A stretch of DNA of 64,000 nt from Leptasterias polaris. Lineage: Eukaryota > Echinodermata > Asteroidea > Forcipulatida > Asteriidae. The notes beneath the pieces are model-generated. The model searched no databases. It worked only from the letters and a program-made list of their open reading frames with translations, and was not told the origin of the DNA. The position numbers were made by a program, and so were the translations under genes. The stretch lies in NCBI GenBank assembly GCA_037783415.1, contig JAZGTN010000171.1:372001-436000 (forward strand), given 5' to 3'. Shown in pieces: positions 53,851 through 63,871 of this stretch (position 1 is the stretch's first letter; every line of letters starts with the position of its first letter).

Positions 53851-54110
53851 TATCAAAGCAATGTGAAGAGATGGCAGGACTGGCAGAAAGGACAAGAAGT
53901 AGTAAAGACCTTGATAAGACAAGAATGAAGAGAGATGAGAAGGATATTCACTCTATGATGAATACCATTGAAGCAATGATAAATCCTTTTGAAGAAATAT
54001 ACAAGCGTTTGGTTCACATCACGTCGGGAGTTTTGGCATCAAAGGATATCACAAAAGATTATGTTAAAGCCAGAGCTAGAGGTGATGCAGTTGATTACTG
54101 TACCGAATGA
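53851..54110 (+). pseudogene. Unclassified transposon-like protein, later part
   Basis: KRDEKDIHSMMNTIEAMINPF and LVHITSGVLASKDITKDYVK match in pattern a later region of the same family as 52615-53090 (D-x-x-x-M-x-x-x-I-NPF, then I-SG-x-x-A). The order on the same strand supports one decayed gene. Confidence 0.45.
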
Positions 54111-54292
54111 TTTCAAGGTGACAACCATTAAGTATTCAAAACCTGTCCAAGAAAGCATGATAACAGTCAGGGTAACTTCCCCATTCCTTTGTGCACAAGT
54201 GATTTCCCCATAGAGTTTGTGCATAGTTCTCTGGTTTTTATCATCAGAGGGCACTATTTTCCTATACCGTAATTATTTTCAAGAGATTTACA

Positions 54293-54881
54293 TGTCGGAC
54301 CCTGTCGCATTGCAGTCGTCCTCTGTGTGCGTTGCGCCCGTGCGCTCTTCAGCACGCGATTATCGCAGCGCGCAAATTGTTGTTTTTATTTTACTTTCTT
54401 GTTCTTTATAATTAGAAGCGTTAATGATCTAGAGGTGATCACATCGAAACAATTACTCTCCGGTGTTCTTTCTTATAATTGTATATCACCTCTCGTTGAT
54501 CTACCCTGTCCCTTACAGATCACGCTTTGGGGAGCCGGCCCGGTCCGCCTCTTCGCAATTTCCATCCCATTGTTTTGATGATAACAACCTCTGACGCTTT
54601 CCATCCCTTTGTGCTGATGATACACCAACCTCTGAGAATATCCTTGAAGCTCTGCTCATCGAAGCCTATTTCTCATAATTAATTACACAAGCCGATTGTA
54701 CTTAAATCACAACATTATTGTAAATCATTGTATATGTTTTGATGATTGATTTGAATAATAATATAAGAAGAAGCAATGCATATATAGGCCTATCTCTGTC
54801 TGATCTTTATTTTTTTACTAATAGACGAACCGACCAGGTCCTTCAAAATTACTTAGCCAAAAGTTAGAAAGACCTGTGACA
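54293..54881 (+). repeat. SURL-like gypsy 5' LTR (589 bp)
   Basis: Starts tgtcggaccctgtcgcattg and ends agacctgtgaca. It is collinear with the 3' LTR except that one 384-bp period is absent. Confidence 0.9.
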
Positions 54882-54884
54882 AAA

Positions 54885-54900
54885 TGGAGGCACCACCCGG
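54885..54900 (+). promoter_or_regulatory. Primer-binding site
   Basis: tggaggcaccacccgg, three bases after the 5' LTR. The same site, with one difference, follows the LTR of the decayed copy at 20293. tRNA not identified. Confidence 0.65.
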
Positions 54901-55259
54901 AGATATTTAAATTAGTAAAATTGACCTTTGTTATTGCCGATATCTACTCTATTTTTAGGGAAGCTTAATTACGGAGTTATTTTCATGTATGCATTACATT
55001 CCATTCTTGTTTTCTCTTCAATGTTGTGTTGATTATTCATCATCACGCTCTATTATTCGATTTGTTTGTCAGAACTGATTGATAGCGTTATATATATTTA
55101 AATTGATGATAATATTGCATTGATGTCTATTTATGTTATTTTATAACTAGATAGATAAATATAAAGACTTATACACTGCATCTCTCTTGAAAATTAAGCA
55201 TTTTTATCGATTTGGTGTAGGTTCAGTTGTTCAAAACAAAACAATTTGCGATCTGCAAA

Positions 55260-56348
55260 ATGGCCAGTGAATCTGATTTTAGTGAAGCGCTCAAAGAATT
55301 TTTGTCTGCGCATGGGAAGACATTGGATGATCTAAAGTCCGTCGATACTAGCACAGGTGGAGATGCTACCGGTACCAGTACAAGTTCTTCTTCTGAACCT
55401 AAGGTTATCCACGTCGTAGACAAGAGCTCGAATCGATCATACCGGCGACTGAGGATATTTTCCGGAAGAACACCTACACCTCCTGGAGAACTCGACTTTG
55501 ATAATTGGCGACGTCTTGTCAGGCAGCTCGTTAAAGATGACACCATATCAGACGTAGAAAAGAGAAGCAGAATAACCGAATCCTTGGTACCCCCCGCACT
55601 CAATATTGTGTGGGCAGTTGGAGATGGTTCCGCAGAGCAATATTTGAATTGTTTGACCAGGGCTTATGGTTCTACCGCTGACGGTGATGAGCTTTTGACG
55701 TCCTTCCGTTGCTCATATCAAAAAGAAGATGAACAAGCCTCAGCTTATTTAATCAGGATCCACACACTTCTAACTCAAGTAGCTGAAAAGGACGGAATTG
55801 AGGAAGACCAGATTGACAAGGTACTCTGCAACCAATTCCAGAGAGGTTGTTTATTTAATGATCCTCTCTTAAACCTGCTTCAACTGAAGACAAGACCAGA
55901 TGGTCCACCGATATTCATGGAGCTACTTCGTGAAGTGAGAACAACCGAGTTTCAGCTAGAAGAGAAGTTAGATAGAAAGAAGGCTATTACCAAACGCCCT
56001 CAAAAGGCTACTAGCTTCCAAATGAAGCAAGAAGAAATCCACAAGCAGCCGAAGAACGAAGTCGAAATGTTGAGAGAAGCAGTGGATAGACTACAAAAGC
56101 GAATGGATGGACTGTTCAAGAGTGAACAAAGACAGACATTCAGGCACAACCAACGACCAGCCACGGCTCCAGAAAATCACTGGCCCCGCTCAACAATCTT
56201 CTGTTACAATTGTGGAGAAGACGGCCATAGAATGAATGAGTGCAAGTCTCAGAAGAATGCAATGTTAGTACAAGAGAAAATGATTTCTCGACAACAGACC
56301 AGACCCCAAACAAACCGTAGTTCGGGAAAAGGCAACGGGCAGCTGTAG
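55260..56348 (+). CDS. SURL-like gypsy gag
   Basis: ATG 55260 is the first Met; the open frame upstream is leader. The 362-residue Gag starts MASESDFSEALKEFLSAHGK, has a Ser/Thr-rich segment, a capsid-like region (LDFDNWRRLVRQLVKDDT; QFQRGCLFNDPLLNLLQLKT), a coiled coil (VEMLREAVDRLQKRMDGLF) and a CCHC knuckle CYNCGEDGHRMNEC near residue 320. It ends at TAG 56346-56348. The pol frame opens only at 56321, inside the gag end, so the two overlap by 28 nt in the -1 relation. Confidence 0.92.
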   Translation: MASESDFSEALKEFLSAHGKTLDDLKSVDTSTGGDATGTSTSSSSEPKVIHVVDKSSNRSYRRLRIFSGRTPTPPGELDFDNWRRLVRQLVKDDTISDVEKRSRITESLVPPALNIVWAVGDGSAEQYLNCLTRAYGSTADGDELLTSFRCSYQKEDEQASAYLIRIHTLLTQVAEKDGIEEDQIDKVLCNQFQRGCLFNDPLLNLLQLKTRPDGPPIFMELLREVRTTEFQLEEKLDRKKAITKRPQKATSFQMKQEEIHKQPKNEVEMLREAVDRLQKRMDGLFKSEQRQTFRHNQRPATAPENHWPRSTIFCYNCGEDGHRMNECKSQKNAMLVQEKMISRQQTRPQTNRSSGKGNGQL

Positions 56349-59300
56349 AGAGGCAAACAGTTGCCCCAAAATCAAAGAGTCTCACAAGTACGAAGACTGC
56401 GAAAACGTGTCAAGGAAACGTTTCAGATGAAACATCAGAATGCATTGCCCCCAAAGGTGTCGTCGGTAATCAGGCAACTACCCCGGTTTATATAGACGGC
56501 CATTTAAGCAAATGCTTACTTGACACAGGGTCGCAGGTAACTTGCGTGACTGAAGCATTTCACTGCCAATACCTTCCTCACCGCCAGATACATCGTTTGT
56601 CGAATCTACTGGTTACAGGTGCTGCTGGGCAACCCGTTCCTTACAAAGGCTACATTGAGTTGAATCTCAACTTTCCGGCCCACACCGCTGGTCTGCAACA
56701 AGAGACTACAACTCTAGCTCTCGTATGTACTGCTAGCCAGAAAGAAAATGATGTTCCCCTGATTGTTGGCACTAACACCAACGTCATTCGAGCCATGCTT
56801 AAAGCGTATGATCAAGCAGGTGAAAAGAAAATCATCGATAATCTTTCAATTGACACTGTTTGGGCAACGTTTTACAGAATGAACTTGAATAATAATGGCG
56901 ACCTGGGCAAGGTGAAATCGTCTAGCAAAAGACCCATCACAATTGCGCCAGGACAGGAGATTGAAGTGACAGGACGGATAACCAACCGCAAAAGAATCAA
57001 GCAAGAAGTTCTCATCGAACATGGAAGTTCATCCCAACTTCCTAGTGAAATAATGGTGAGAAACACCTTGGTTGAATTGCCAGCACATCGGACGGCGAAA
57101 ACGAGGGTAGTCCTCGCCAATAAGTCCCACCAATATGTGGTCATCCCTGCTCACTGCAACATTGCCTCTGTATCAAGTATATCCCAGAAGTCAATTTTTC
57201 CTGCAGAATCACCTATCGAATTAGAAAATTCGATTGAAGATTCGACTGACTGCGTCAAATTTGACTTCGATGGTTCATCCCTTCCTGAAAGAGAAATACG
57301 TAGAATTAAAGATATTCTGCATAACTACAGTGATGTCTTCTCGAAAGATGATCTTGACATTGGGTGCACAACCACCGTAAAACACAAAATTCACTTGTCG
57401 GATGAGACCCCGTTCCGCGAGAACTGTCGACGTATTCCCCCTGCTGACTACGCTGATGCACGACAGCACCTCAAGGATCTCCAGGACAAAGGAATAATAA
57501 AGAACTCAGAGAGCCAGTTTGCGTCTCCAATAGTTCTTGTACGAAAGAAGAACGGTGATCTGCGTATGTGCATTGACTACAGAAAACTGAACACCCGTAC
57601 CATCCGAGATCAATATTCCATCCCGAAGATTGAAGACATGTTGCAAGCCATGTGTGGAGCGAAGTGGTTCTCGTGTTTGGATTTGAAGTCAGGATACTAC
57701 CAAATCGAGCTCGCTGAAGAAGATAAACACAAAACAGCTTTTTGGTGTCCTCTTGGTTTCTACGAATTTAACCGAATGCCACAAGGGATAACAAATGCAC
57801 CTGCCACTTTCCAGCGACTGATGGAAAAATGTATGGGCGACCTCAACCAAACTGAAGTCTTCGTCTACTTGGATGACATTATAGTATTCGGTAAAACTGC
57901 AGAAGAACATGAAGAAAGACTAATGAAAGTTTTAGAGCGCCTTCGGCAGTTTGGTTTGAAACTTGGACCCAACAAATGCAAGTTCTTCCAATCATCAGTT
58001 AAGTGTCTTGGTCACGTTGTTTCCAGTGAAGGAGTCAGTACAGATCCCAGTAAGATAGACGCTGTCAAGACATGGCCCGTTCCGACCACTGCGAAAGAAC
58101 TGAAATCCTTTCTAGGATTCGCTGGGTACTACCGTCGTTTCGTTGAAGGTTTCTCATCCATTGCCAAACGATTGAATGAGCTGACTAATGGCTGTGATCT
58201 GACAAAGAAGCGTTTCCGGAAGACAACCACGAAGAGAAAGAGCAAAACGACACTTCGAAGTCCAAATGAACCATTCGGCGATTTATGGTCTAAAGAGTGC
58301 CAACAATCCTTTGACACAATAATAGAGAAACTCACGACTGCTCCTGTGTTAGGATTTGTCGACTACAAAAAGCCCTTCGTGATACACACAGATGCAAGTG
58401 GGATCGGCTTGGGGGCAGCCCTGTACCAAGAACAAGAAGACAGTAAACTCAGAGTGATAGCCTATGCAAGTCGAGGGCTTTCCAAGAGTGAACTAAACTA
58501 CCCGGCTCACAAATGGGAGTTTTTAGCTCTAAAATGGGCTATTACTGATAAGTTCCACGACTACCTATATGGTACCAAATTCACTGTCCTGACTGACAAC
58601 AATCCGCTGACCTATGTACTCACCACGGCCAAGTTGGATGCCACTGGTCATAGGTGGCTAGCAGCCCTTGCCAACTACAACTTTGATATCAAGTATCGTC
58701 CTGGTTGTAAGAATACCGACGCAGATGGGTTATCCAGAAGACCACAACAACCACCAAGAGACGACGACGAATCAATCCAAATTGAAGACCGTATCAGTCT
58801 ACTACGAAACAAAATAAACCAAGGCAGTCAAAATGAAGACGTCAGCACCTGCACACGTGAGGTTTTCCAGGCAATCTGTCAAAATCGCAGAATTGATGTT
58901 CTGGCGAATAACTCTACAAACAGTCAAGAAGACGAGAATCCCCCTCTGGTCGAAAGTTTGACTGATTCTACACAAGCCGTTCCATCGGAATTCATTGAGT
59001 TAGAACCAACGACATTGCCAAAAATGGATTCCATTGATTGGCAATCTTTTCAACAGGAAGATGAGGTCTTGCGACAAATAATTCACTTCTTTGAAGAAGA
59101 GTATAAGCCTACAAAAGAAGAGCGAGCATCATTACAAAATGAAGCCAAAATACTCTTACGCCAGTGGGACAAGTTATTCCTCAGAGATGGAGTGTTGTAT
59201 AGAAAGAGTACTAGTCATGATGGTCGCAAAATCCTACAATTGGTTTTGCCTAAAAGCCAACGACGACAAGCTCTTCACGGTTTGCATGACGATGTTGGAC

Positions 59301-61045
59301 ATCTTGGAGAAGACAGGACGTTAGACTTGGTTCGTTCCCGATTTTACTGGCCACTTATGGCAGCAGATGTCGAGGAGAAATGTCGGACATGTGAGAGGTG
59401 TGTAAGACGGAAAAGGCGAGCTGTGAAGGCTGCACCATTAGTTTCCATCCGAACCACCTCTCCAATGGAATTGGTCTGCATCGATTTCCTCACCTTAGAA
59501 CCCGACGACAGAAACACCAAAAACATACTTGTTGTAACAGATCATTACACAAGATATGCCCAAGCTTTCCCAACCAAAGATCAGACGTCCCGCACCGTTG
59601 CTAAAATCTTGTGGGAATCCTACTTCGTACACTATGGATTTCCAGAAAGGTTACATTCTGACCAAGGTCGTGATTTTGAAGCAAAAATCATCAAGGAGCT
59701 CTGCTCAATCTCTGGGACTAAGAAGACTCGAACAACGCCATACCATCCTCAAGGAAACGGCCAATGTGAGCGGTTTAATCAAACCTTGCTGATGATGTTA
59801 GGCACGCTGGAGGATGAGAAAAAGACTAAATGGCGACTCCATGTTGGCCCCCTGGTGCATGCTTATAACTGTACCAAGCATACCTCAACAGGAGTGTCTC
59901 CATACTTTTTGATGTTCGGCAGAGAACCACGCCTTCCCATTGATCTTCTGTTTGGTTTACCCACCCTGACTGGGAACACCTTGCATCGGAACTATGTAGC
60001 TGACTTAAAAGAAAGACTACAAAGAGCCCATAAACTTGCCTCTGCCACCATGGAGAAGACTGCATCTGCCTATAGGAAGAAATACAATAAGTCAGTCCGC
60101 GAGAATAATCTCAAAGAAGGAGATCATGTTCTTATCAGGAATGTCGGCTTGAAGGGACAACACAAACTTGCTGATCGCTGGAGTAAAAACGTGTACAAAG
60201 TCATCCGCAAGATGAGTCCTGAAATACCTGTGTACTTGGTTGGTCCGATAAATGATGACGGCCCAAACAAAACTCTCCATCGAAATATGCTGCTTCCATG
60301 CGGTTTCTTTGGAAATGAGCCATCTGAAGATGATACACCGAGACCACCACAACCAAAACCCCGCCAGCGGAAATCATTAAGACAATCACTTAAAGAGCAT
60401 CTAGATGATTCAAATGATGCATTGGACTCTGACTCCTCAGACAAGAGTCAAACATACATCCTCCGTCCAATACCTACTCCAAGGATTTCACTTAATCCAA
60501 ATGCCCAAAGCTTCATGCCAAAAGAAACTCCTGCAGAAGTCTACACTTGTCAGAATGACAATGATGTTCCAGTCCCTGTGGCAAATGAACCTGGAACAAG
60601 TCTAATTAACTCCAACTTTGATGAGAAGAAATCTCCTTCAGAATCAATGTCTTCCTCAGAGTCGGAAACAACTCCAAAGAGTACTTATGCATCTTACAGA
60701 CCAGTACGTCGGAGAAGACCAAAAGACATTCCTGCAGAAGTCTACACTTGTCAGAATGACAATGATGTTCCAGTCCCTGTGGCGAATGAACCTGGAACAA
60801 GTCTAAATAACTCCAACCTTGATGAGAAGAAATCTCCTTCAGAATCAATGTCTTCATCAGAGTCAGAAACAACTCCCAAGAGTACTTATGCATCTCGCAG
60901 ACCAGTGCGTCGGAGAAGACCCCCTCAGTATTATGGATTCGAAACTCCTGAGGCTAAGCTTCTTGCACAACATTTTGCTACTCAACAGGAAGCACTGAAG
61001 GCTACCAATAACCTGATTAAGGCCATTTATTCCAAGGCCAATTAA
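56321..61045 (+). CDS. SURL-like gypsy pol (protease, RT, RNase H, integrase)
   Basis: The frame is open from 56321 to TAA 61043-61045 with no stop. Protease: CLLDTGSQVTC near 56515-56547. RT: MCIDYRKLNTRTIRDQYSIP, RMPQGITNAPATFQRL, YLDD at 57866-57877. RNase H: FVIHTDASGIGLGAALYQEQ, LTDNNPLTYVLTTAKLDATG. Integrase: zinc-binding GHLGEDRTLDLVRSRFYW and CRTCERCVRRK; core Asp in CIDFLTLE, Asp at 59660-59662 in HSDQG and Glu at 59768-59770 in CERFNQ, giving exact D-35-E spacing; then a GPY-like region and a Ser/Glu-rich tail with a tandem 67-residue duplication. It copies and integrates the element. Translation would need a -1 shift from gag. Confidence 0.93.
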   Translation, partial: FGKRQRAAVERQTVAPKSKSLTSTKTAKTCQGNVSDETSECIAPKGVVGNQATTPVYIDGHLSKCLLDTGSQVTCVTEAFHCQYLPHRQIHRLSNLLVTGAAGQPVPYKGYIELNLNFPAHTAGLQQETTTLALVCTASQKENDVPLIVGTNTNVIRAMLKAYDQAGEKKIIDNLSIDTVWATFYRMNLNNNGDLGKVKSSSKRPITIAPGQEIEVTGRITNRKRIKQEVLIEHGSSSQLPSEIMVRNTLVELPAHRTAKTRVVLANKSHQYVVIPAHCNIASVSSISQKSIFPAESPIELENSIEDSTDCVKFDFDGSSLPEREIRRIKDILHNYSDVFSKDDLDIGCTTTVKHKIHLSDETPFRENCRRIPPADYADARQHLKDLQDKGIIKNSESQFASPIVLVRKKNGDLRMCIDYRKLNTRTIRDQYSIPKIEDMLQAMCGAKWFSCLDLKSGYYQIELAEEDKHKTAFWCPLGFYEFNRMPQGITNAPATFQRLMEKCMGDLNQTEVFVYLDDIIVFGKTAEEHEERLMKVLERLRQFGLKLGPNKCKFFQSSVKCLGHVVSSEGVSTDPSKIDAVKTWPVPTTAKELKSFLGFAGYYRRFVEGFSSIAKRLNELTNGCDLTKKRFRKTTTKRKSKTTLRSPNEPFGDLWSKECQQSFDTIIEKLTTAPVLGFVDYKKPFVIHTDASGIGLGAALYQEQEDSKLRVIAYASRGLSKSELNYPAHKWEFLALKWAITDKFHDYLYGTKFTVLTDNNPLTYVLTTAKLDATGHRWLAALANYNFDIKYRPGCKNTDADGLSRRPQQPPRDDDESIQIEDRISLLRNKINQGSQNEDVSTCTREVFQAICQNRRIDVLANNSTNSQEDENPPLVESLTDSTQAVPSEFIELEPTTLPKMDSIDWQSFQQEDEVLRQIIHFFEEEYKPTKEERASLQNEAKILLRQWDKLFLRDGVLYRKSTSHDGRKILQLVLPKSQRRQALHGLHDDVGHLGEDRTLDLVRSRFYWPLMAADVEEKCRTCERCVRRKRRAVKAAPLVSIRTTSPMELVCIDFLTLEPDDRNTKNILVVTDHYTRYAQAFPTKDQTSRTVAKILWESYFVHYGFPERLHSDQGRDFEAKIIKELCSISGTKKTRTTPYHPQGNGQCERFNQTLLMMLGTLEDEKKTKWRLHVGPLVHAYNCTKHTSTGVSPYFLMFGREPRLPIDLLFGLPTLTGNTLHRNYVADLKERLQRAHKLASATMEKTASAYRKKYNKSVRENNLKEGDHVLIRNVGLKGQHKLADRWSKNVYKVIRKMSPEIPVYLVGPINDDGPNKTLHRNMLLPCGFFGNEPSEDDTPRPPQPKPRQRKSLRQSLKEHLDDSNDALDSDSSDKSQTYILRPIPTPRISLNPNAQSFMPKETPAEVYTCQNDNDVPVPVANEPGTSLINSNFDEKKSPSESMSSSESETTPKSTYASYRPVRRRRPKDIPAEVYTCQNDNDVPVPVANEPGTSLNNSNLDEKKSPSESMSSSESETTPKSTYASRRPVRRRRPPQYYGFETPEAKLLAQHFATQQEALKATNNLIKAIYSKAN
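56324..56365 (+). promoter_or_regulatory. Candidate -1 ribosomal frameshift signal (gag-pol)
   Basis: G GGA AAA at 56324-56330 lies in the gag frame as X XXY YYZ. It is within the 28-nt overlap between the last pol-frame stop (TAG 56318-56320) and the gag stop. Downstream, ggcaac (56331-56336) can pair with gttgcc (56360-56365), and ctgt (56343-56346) with acag (56357-56360). The spacer for the longer stem is short, so the stimulator is uncertain. The decayed relative keeps G GGA AAT at the same place. Confidence 0.7.
60530..60931 (+). repeat. Tandem 201-bp duplication in pol tail
   Basis: Two in-frame copies (60530-60730 and 60731-60931) each start cctgcagaagtctacacttg and encode AEVYTCQNDNDVPVPVANEP through to RPVRRRRP. 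They differ at only a few sites and keep frame (67 codons each). Confidence 0.9.
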
Positions 61046-61082
61046 TTAGTCAAGAAGACACATGTCGAGGACGCCATGATTC

Positions 61083-61095
61083 AAAGAGGGGAGAA
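61083..61095 (+). promoter_or_regulatory. Polypurine tract
   Basis: aaagaggggagaa is purine-only and directly abuts the 3' LTR start tgtcgg at 61096, the position of the plus-strand primer in LTR elements. Confidence 0.75.
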
Positions 61096-62068
61096 TGTCG
61101 GACCCTGTCGCATTGCAGTCGTCCTCTGTGTGCGTTGCGCCCGTGCGCTCTTCAGCACGCGATTATCGCAGCGCGCAAATTGTTGTTTTTATTTTACTTT
61201 CTTGTTCTTTATAATTAGAAGCGTTAATGATCTAGAGGTGATCACATCGAAACAATTACTCTCCGGTGTTCTTTCTTATAATTGTATATCACCTCTCGTT
61301 GATCTACCCTGTCCCTTACAGGTAGGCTTCTTACTTTGTTATCTTAATGAATTGTATAAACGATGATTGTATTATTTAATATATTGACGATAATTTTAGA
61401 GGAAATATCCCACTCCGTTTTATGTTAAATAAATCCTAAGTTTATTTGACGTTAGAAAGATTTGTTGACTTTTTGAAGAATGTGTGAGATTGCAATTCTT
61501 TCCATTATACATTTTCGTAAAGTAAATTGTTGTTTATATAAAAATTACTTCATTGCTGTTTACTTAAGTAACGTCGATCATTTTTGTTGTTGCAATGATT
61601 AGAAGCGTTAATGATCTAGAGGTGATCACATCGAAACAATTACTCTCCGGTGTTCTTTCTTATAATTGTATATCACCTCTCGTTGATCTACCCTGTCCCT
61701 TACAGATCACGCTTTGGGGAGCCGGCCCGGTCCGCCTCTTCGCAATTTCCATCCCATTGTTTTGATGATAACAACCTCTGACGCTTTCCATCCCTTTGTG
61801 CTGATGATACACCAACCTCTGAGAATATCCTTGAAGCTCTGCTCATCGAAGCCTATTTCTCATAATTAATTACACAAGCCGATTGTACTTAAATCACAAC
61901 ATTATTGTAAATCATTGTATATGTTTTGATGATTGATTTGAATAATAATATAAGAAGAAGCAATGCATATATAGGCCTATCTCTGTCTGATCTTTATTTT
62001 TTTACTAATAGACGAACCGACCAGGTCCTTCAAAATTACTTAGCCAAAAGTTAGAAAGACCTGTGACA
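61096..62068 (+). repeat. SURL-like gypsy 3' LTR (973 bp)
   Basis: It contains a 108-bp segment twice (61214-61321 and 61598-61705) separated by 276 bp of unique sequence. The 5' LTR has the segment once and lacks the unique part; the length difference equals the 384-bp offset exactly. Confidence 0.9.
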
Positions 62069-62072
62069 TACA

Positions 62073-63431
62073 ATTGACTATTTTAACTGGGGATATATTG
62101 ACATGTAGCTGCTTTCATCAAGCCAAGCTATATAACTGGGAAATATTTAGCAATTACAACTTACAGGAATAGTTTTAAAACAGAAGAGAGGATAATTTTG
62201 TGAGGGATAATAATACAGAAATACAAAAGTTAAATCCACCATCTCACTCAAAGGCCAAGGAAAAGTCCTGTACGAACCTTTTACAAACTTTATAATAAAA
62301 TTATATATAGTCTAAAGAAATATTGAAGGTAGATATTTCTTATCAAGAATACCCCTTTTGTCAAAAAGGATCCGAGGCTGAAGTATTGGACTTGATTGCC
62401 GGCAAATAATTCCGCCAGACGAAGTGGGTCTACGCAAGCAGTTCAGATGATGAAAGTAGAACCTGGGAATAGAAGTGTCCACACCTCAGTTGATTTACTT
62501 TTCATAAAACAATGTTGCTCATCTCGGAAAATAAATTACTATCGAAATATTTCTCAATGTAAACAAAATCAACTGATATTTACAAAAATAAACAACCTTT
62601 TCAAGAATGTTAATGTCAGTATAAGTTTTATTGCAAATTGTATAGCAACTGCTACAAGATAGTATTTAGGTCATTGCTGGAAAATGTAACGGAAGTAAGT
62701 GTGATGATTGCCAGTAACAAAATCAGTCACAAGAGGGCGCAGTACATAAACAGCGGCATGTTCACTCAATAACCCCCCCCCAAAAAAAAAAAAAAAAGAT
62801 CTGCCAAGGTATCTAATAGCCTTGATTGCAAGGCTGTCTAGCTCTATCCCTTTTTTAGATAGTTCGCACATGGAGTCTGTAATGTTTCAGGTACTATCCC
62901 AGTATTGCTCAATAGTCCACCCCCAAAAGATGACACACACCCACACTCACTGAGTCTATGCCTTAAGTCTGCGAGGACGACAGCCTTGACGTAACTTTCC
63001 TCCTCCTGTCTCATGTTTTTGATTACTTTTTTTATTACTTTGCACTAAGGTCCATCTGTTAGATGTGCTGGTTTAGTTTAAACATACATGTATTCTGTAA
63101 TTTAAATAGACTTAGGGCCATCCATACTTAATGTGACTTTAAAGCTAATCTCTGCGTCAAATTAACTTTTGCATTTGCAACAACAATGTAGTAGTACTTG
63201 GAATTTGGGGGTTTTCTTTTTGAAACAAGGTTTTCTCTGTTGGCACATCTCAAAATGTGTTGTACTTTTGATTGTGTTACATGTTAGAAGAGTAAAAGCA
63301 TATAGAAATCTGTGAAATATTCAGCTCAAGTAAAACCTTACTTCTAACAAAGATGTACATCAACAGTTACAGTTAAAAGCTGTGTGTATGCTCCATTTGG
63401 ATTAATAGCAAACATACCACAGTAATTTGAT
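62073..63431. other. Non-coding stretch
   Basis: No supported gene. Poly-C followed by poly-A at 62772-62797. Otherwise AT-rich single-copy-looking DNA. Confidence 0.5.
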
Positions 63432-63692
63432 TACCACCCTGGGGACCAACAGGCCACCATGGGTTACAACCATAGGGTACCATCCTGGGGTACCACCATG
63501 TGGTACCACCATGTGGTACCGTCCTGGGGTACCACCCTGGGGTACAGCCCTGGGGTACTGCCCTGGGGTACCGCCCTGGGGTACCGCCCTGGGGTACCGC
63601 CCTGGGGTACCACCCTGGGGTACCACCCTGGGGTACCACCCTGGGGTCCGCACTGGGGTCCCGCCCTGGGGTCCTGCCCTGGGGTACAACCT
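63432..63692. repeat. 13-bp minisatellite with GGTACC in each unit
   Basis: About 20 copies of a 13-bp unit (ccctggggtacca or close variants). Most units carry the palindrome ggtacc. All six frames are open through it, giving Gly/Pro/Trp-rich spurious ORFs on both strands. Confidence 0.9.
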
Positions 63693-63871
63693 TGTGTATT
63701 TTTGCGGCAGTGTCTCACCCACAAGATAGCATTTTGCTTGCTCAGATAACAATACGCCTTGTATGAATGAATATTACGTTTAACTGCTTGACCCACTTAG
63801 CAGTTCTTCTGTTGGTGCTGATCACATTGTTAAGCCCCCTTCACACTGCTTTACCTTGTATTCTTTCAACA

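Larger units (their letters stand above)
54293..62068 (+). mobile_element. Ty3/gypsy element, coding-intact (SURL-like)
   Basis: A 7776-bp element with 4-bp target duplication taca at 54289-54292 and 62069-62072. It has LTRs (tgtcggaccc...cctgtgaca), a primer-binding site, gag, pol in the -1 frame, and a polypurine tract (aaagaggggagaa) directly before the 3' LTR. Both ORFs are open and all catalytic motifs are present, so the copy looks potentially functional. The two LTRs differ in length by 384 bp. It is related to the decayed copy at 20.3-23.9 kb. Confidence 0.92.

Noticed and set aside
61322..61705. True intron in the LTR
   Set aside because: The GT-AG edges coincide with direct-repeat borders, and both LTRs of one insertion come from one template, so repeat recombination is simpler; kept only as an alternative.
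63373..63796. Collagen-like or Gly/Pro/Trp-rich proteins on both strands
   Set aside because: All frames are open through a 13-bp minisatellite; this is a repeat artefact.
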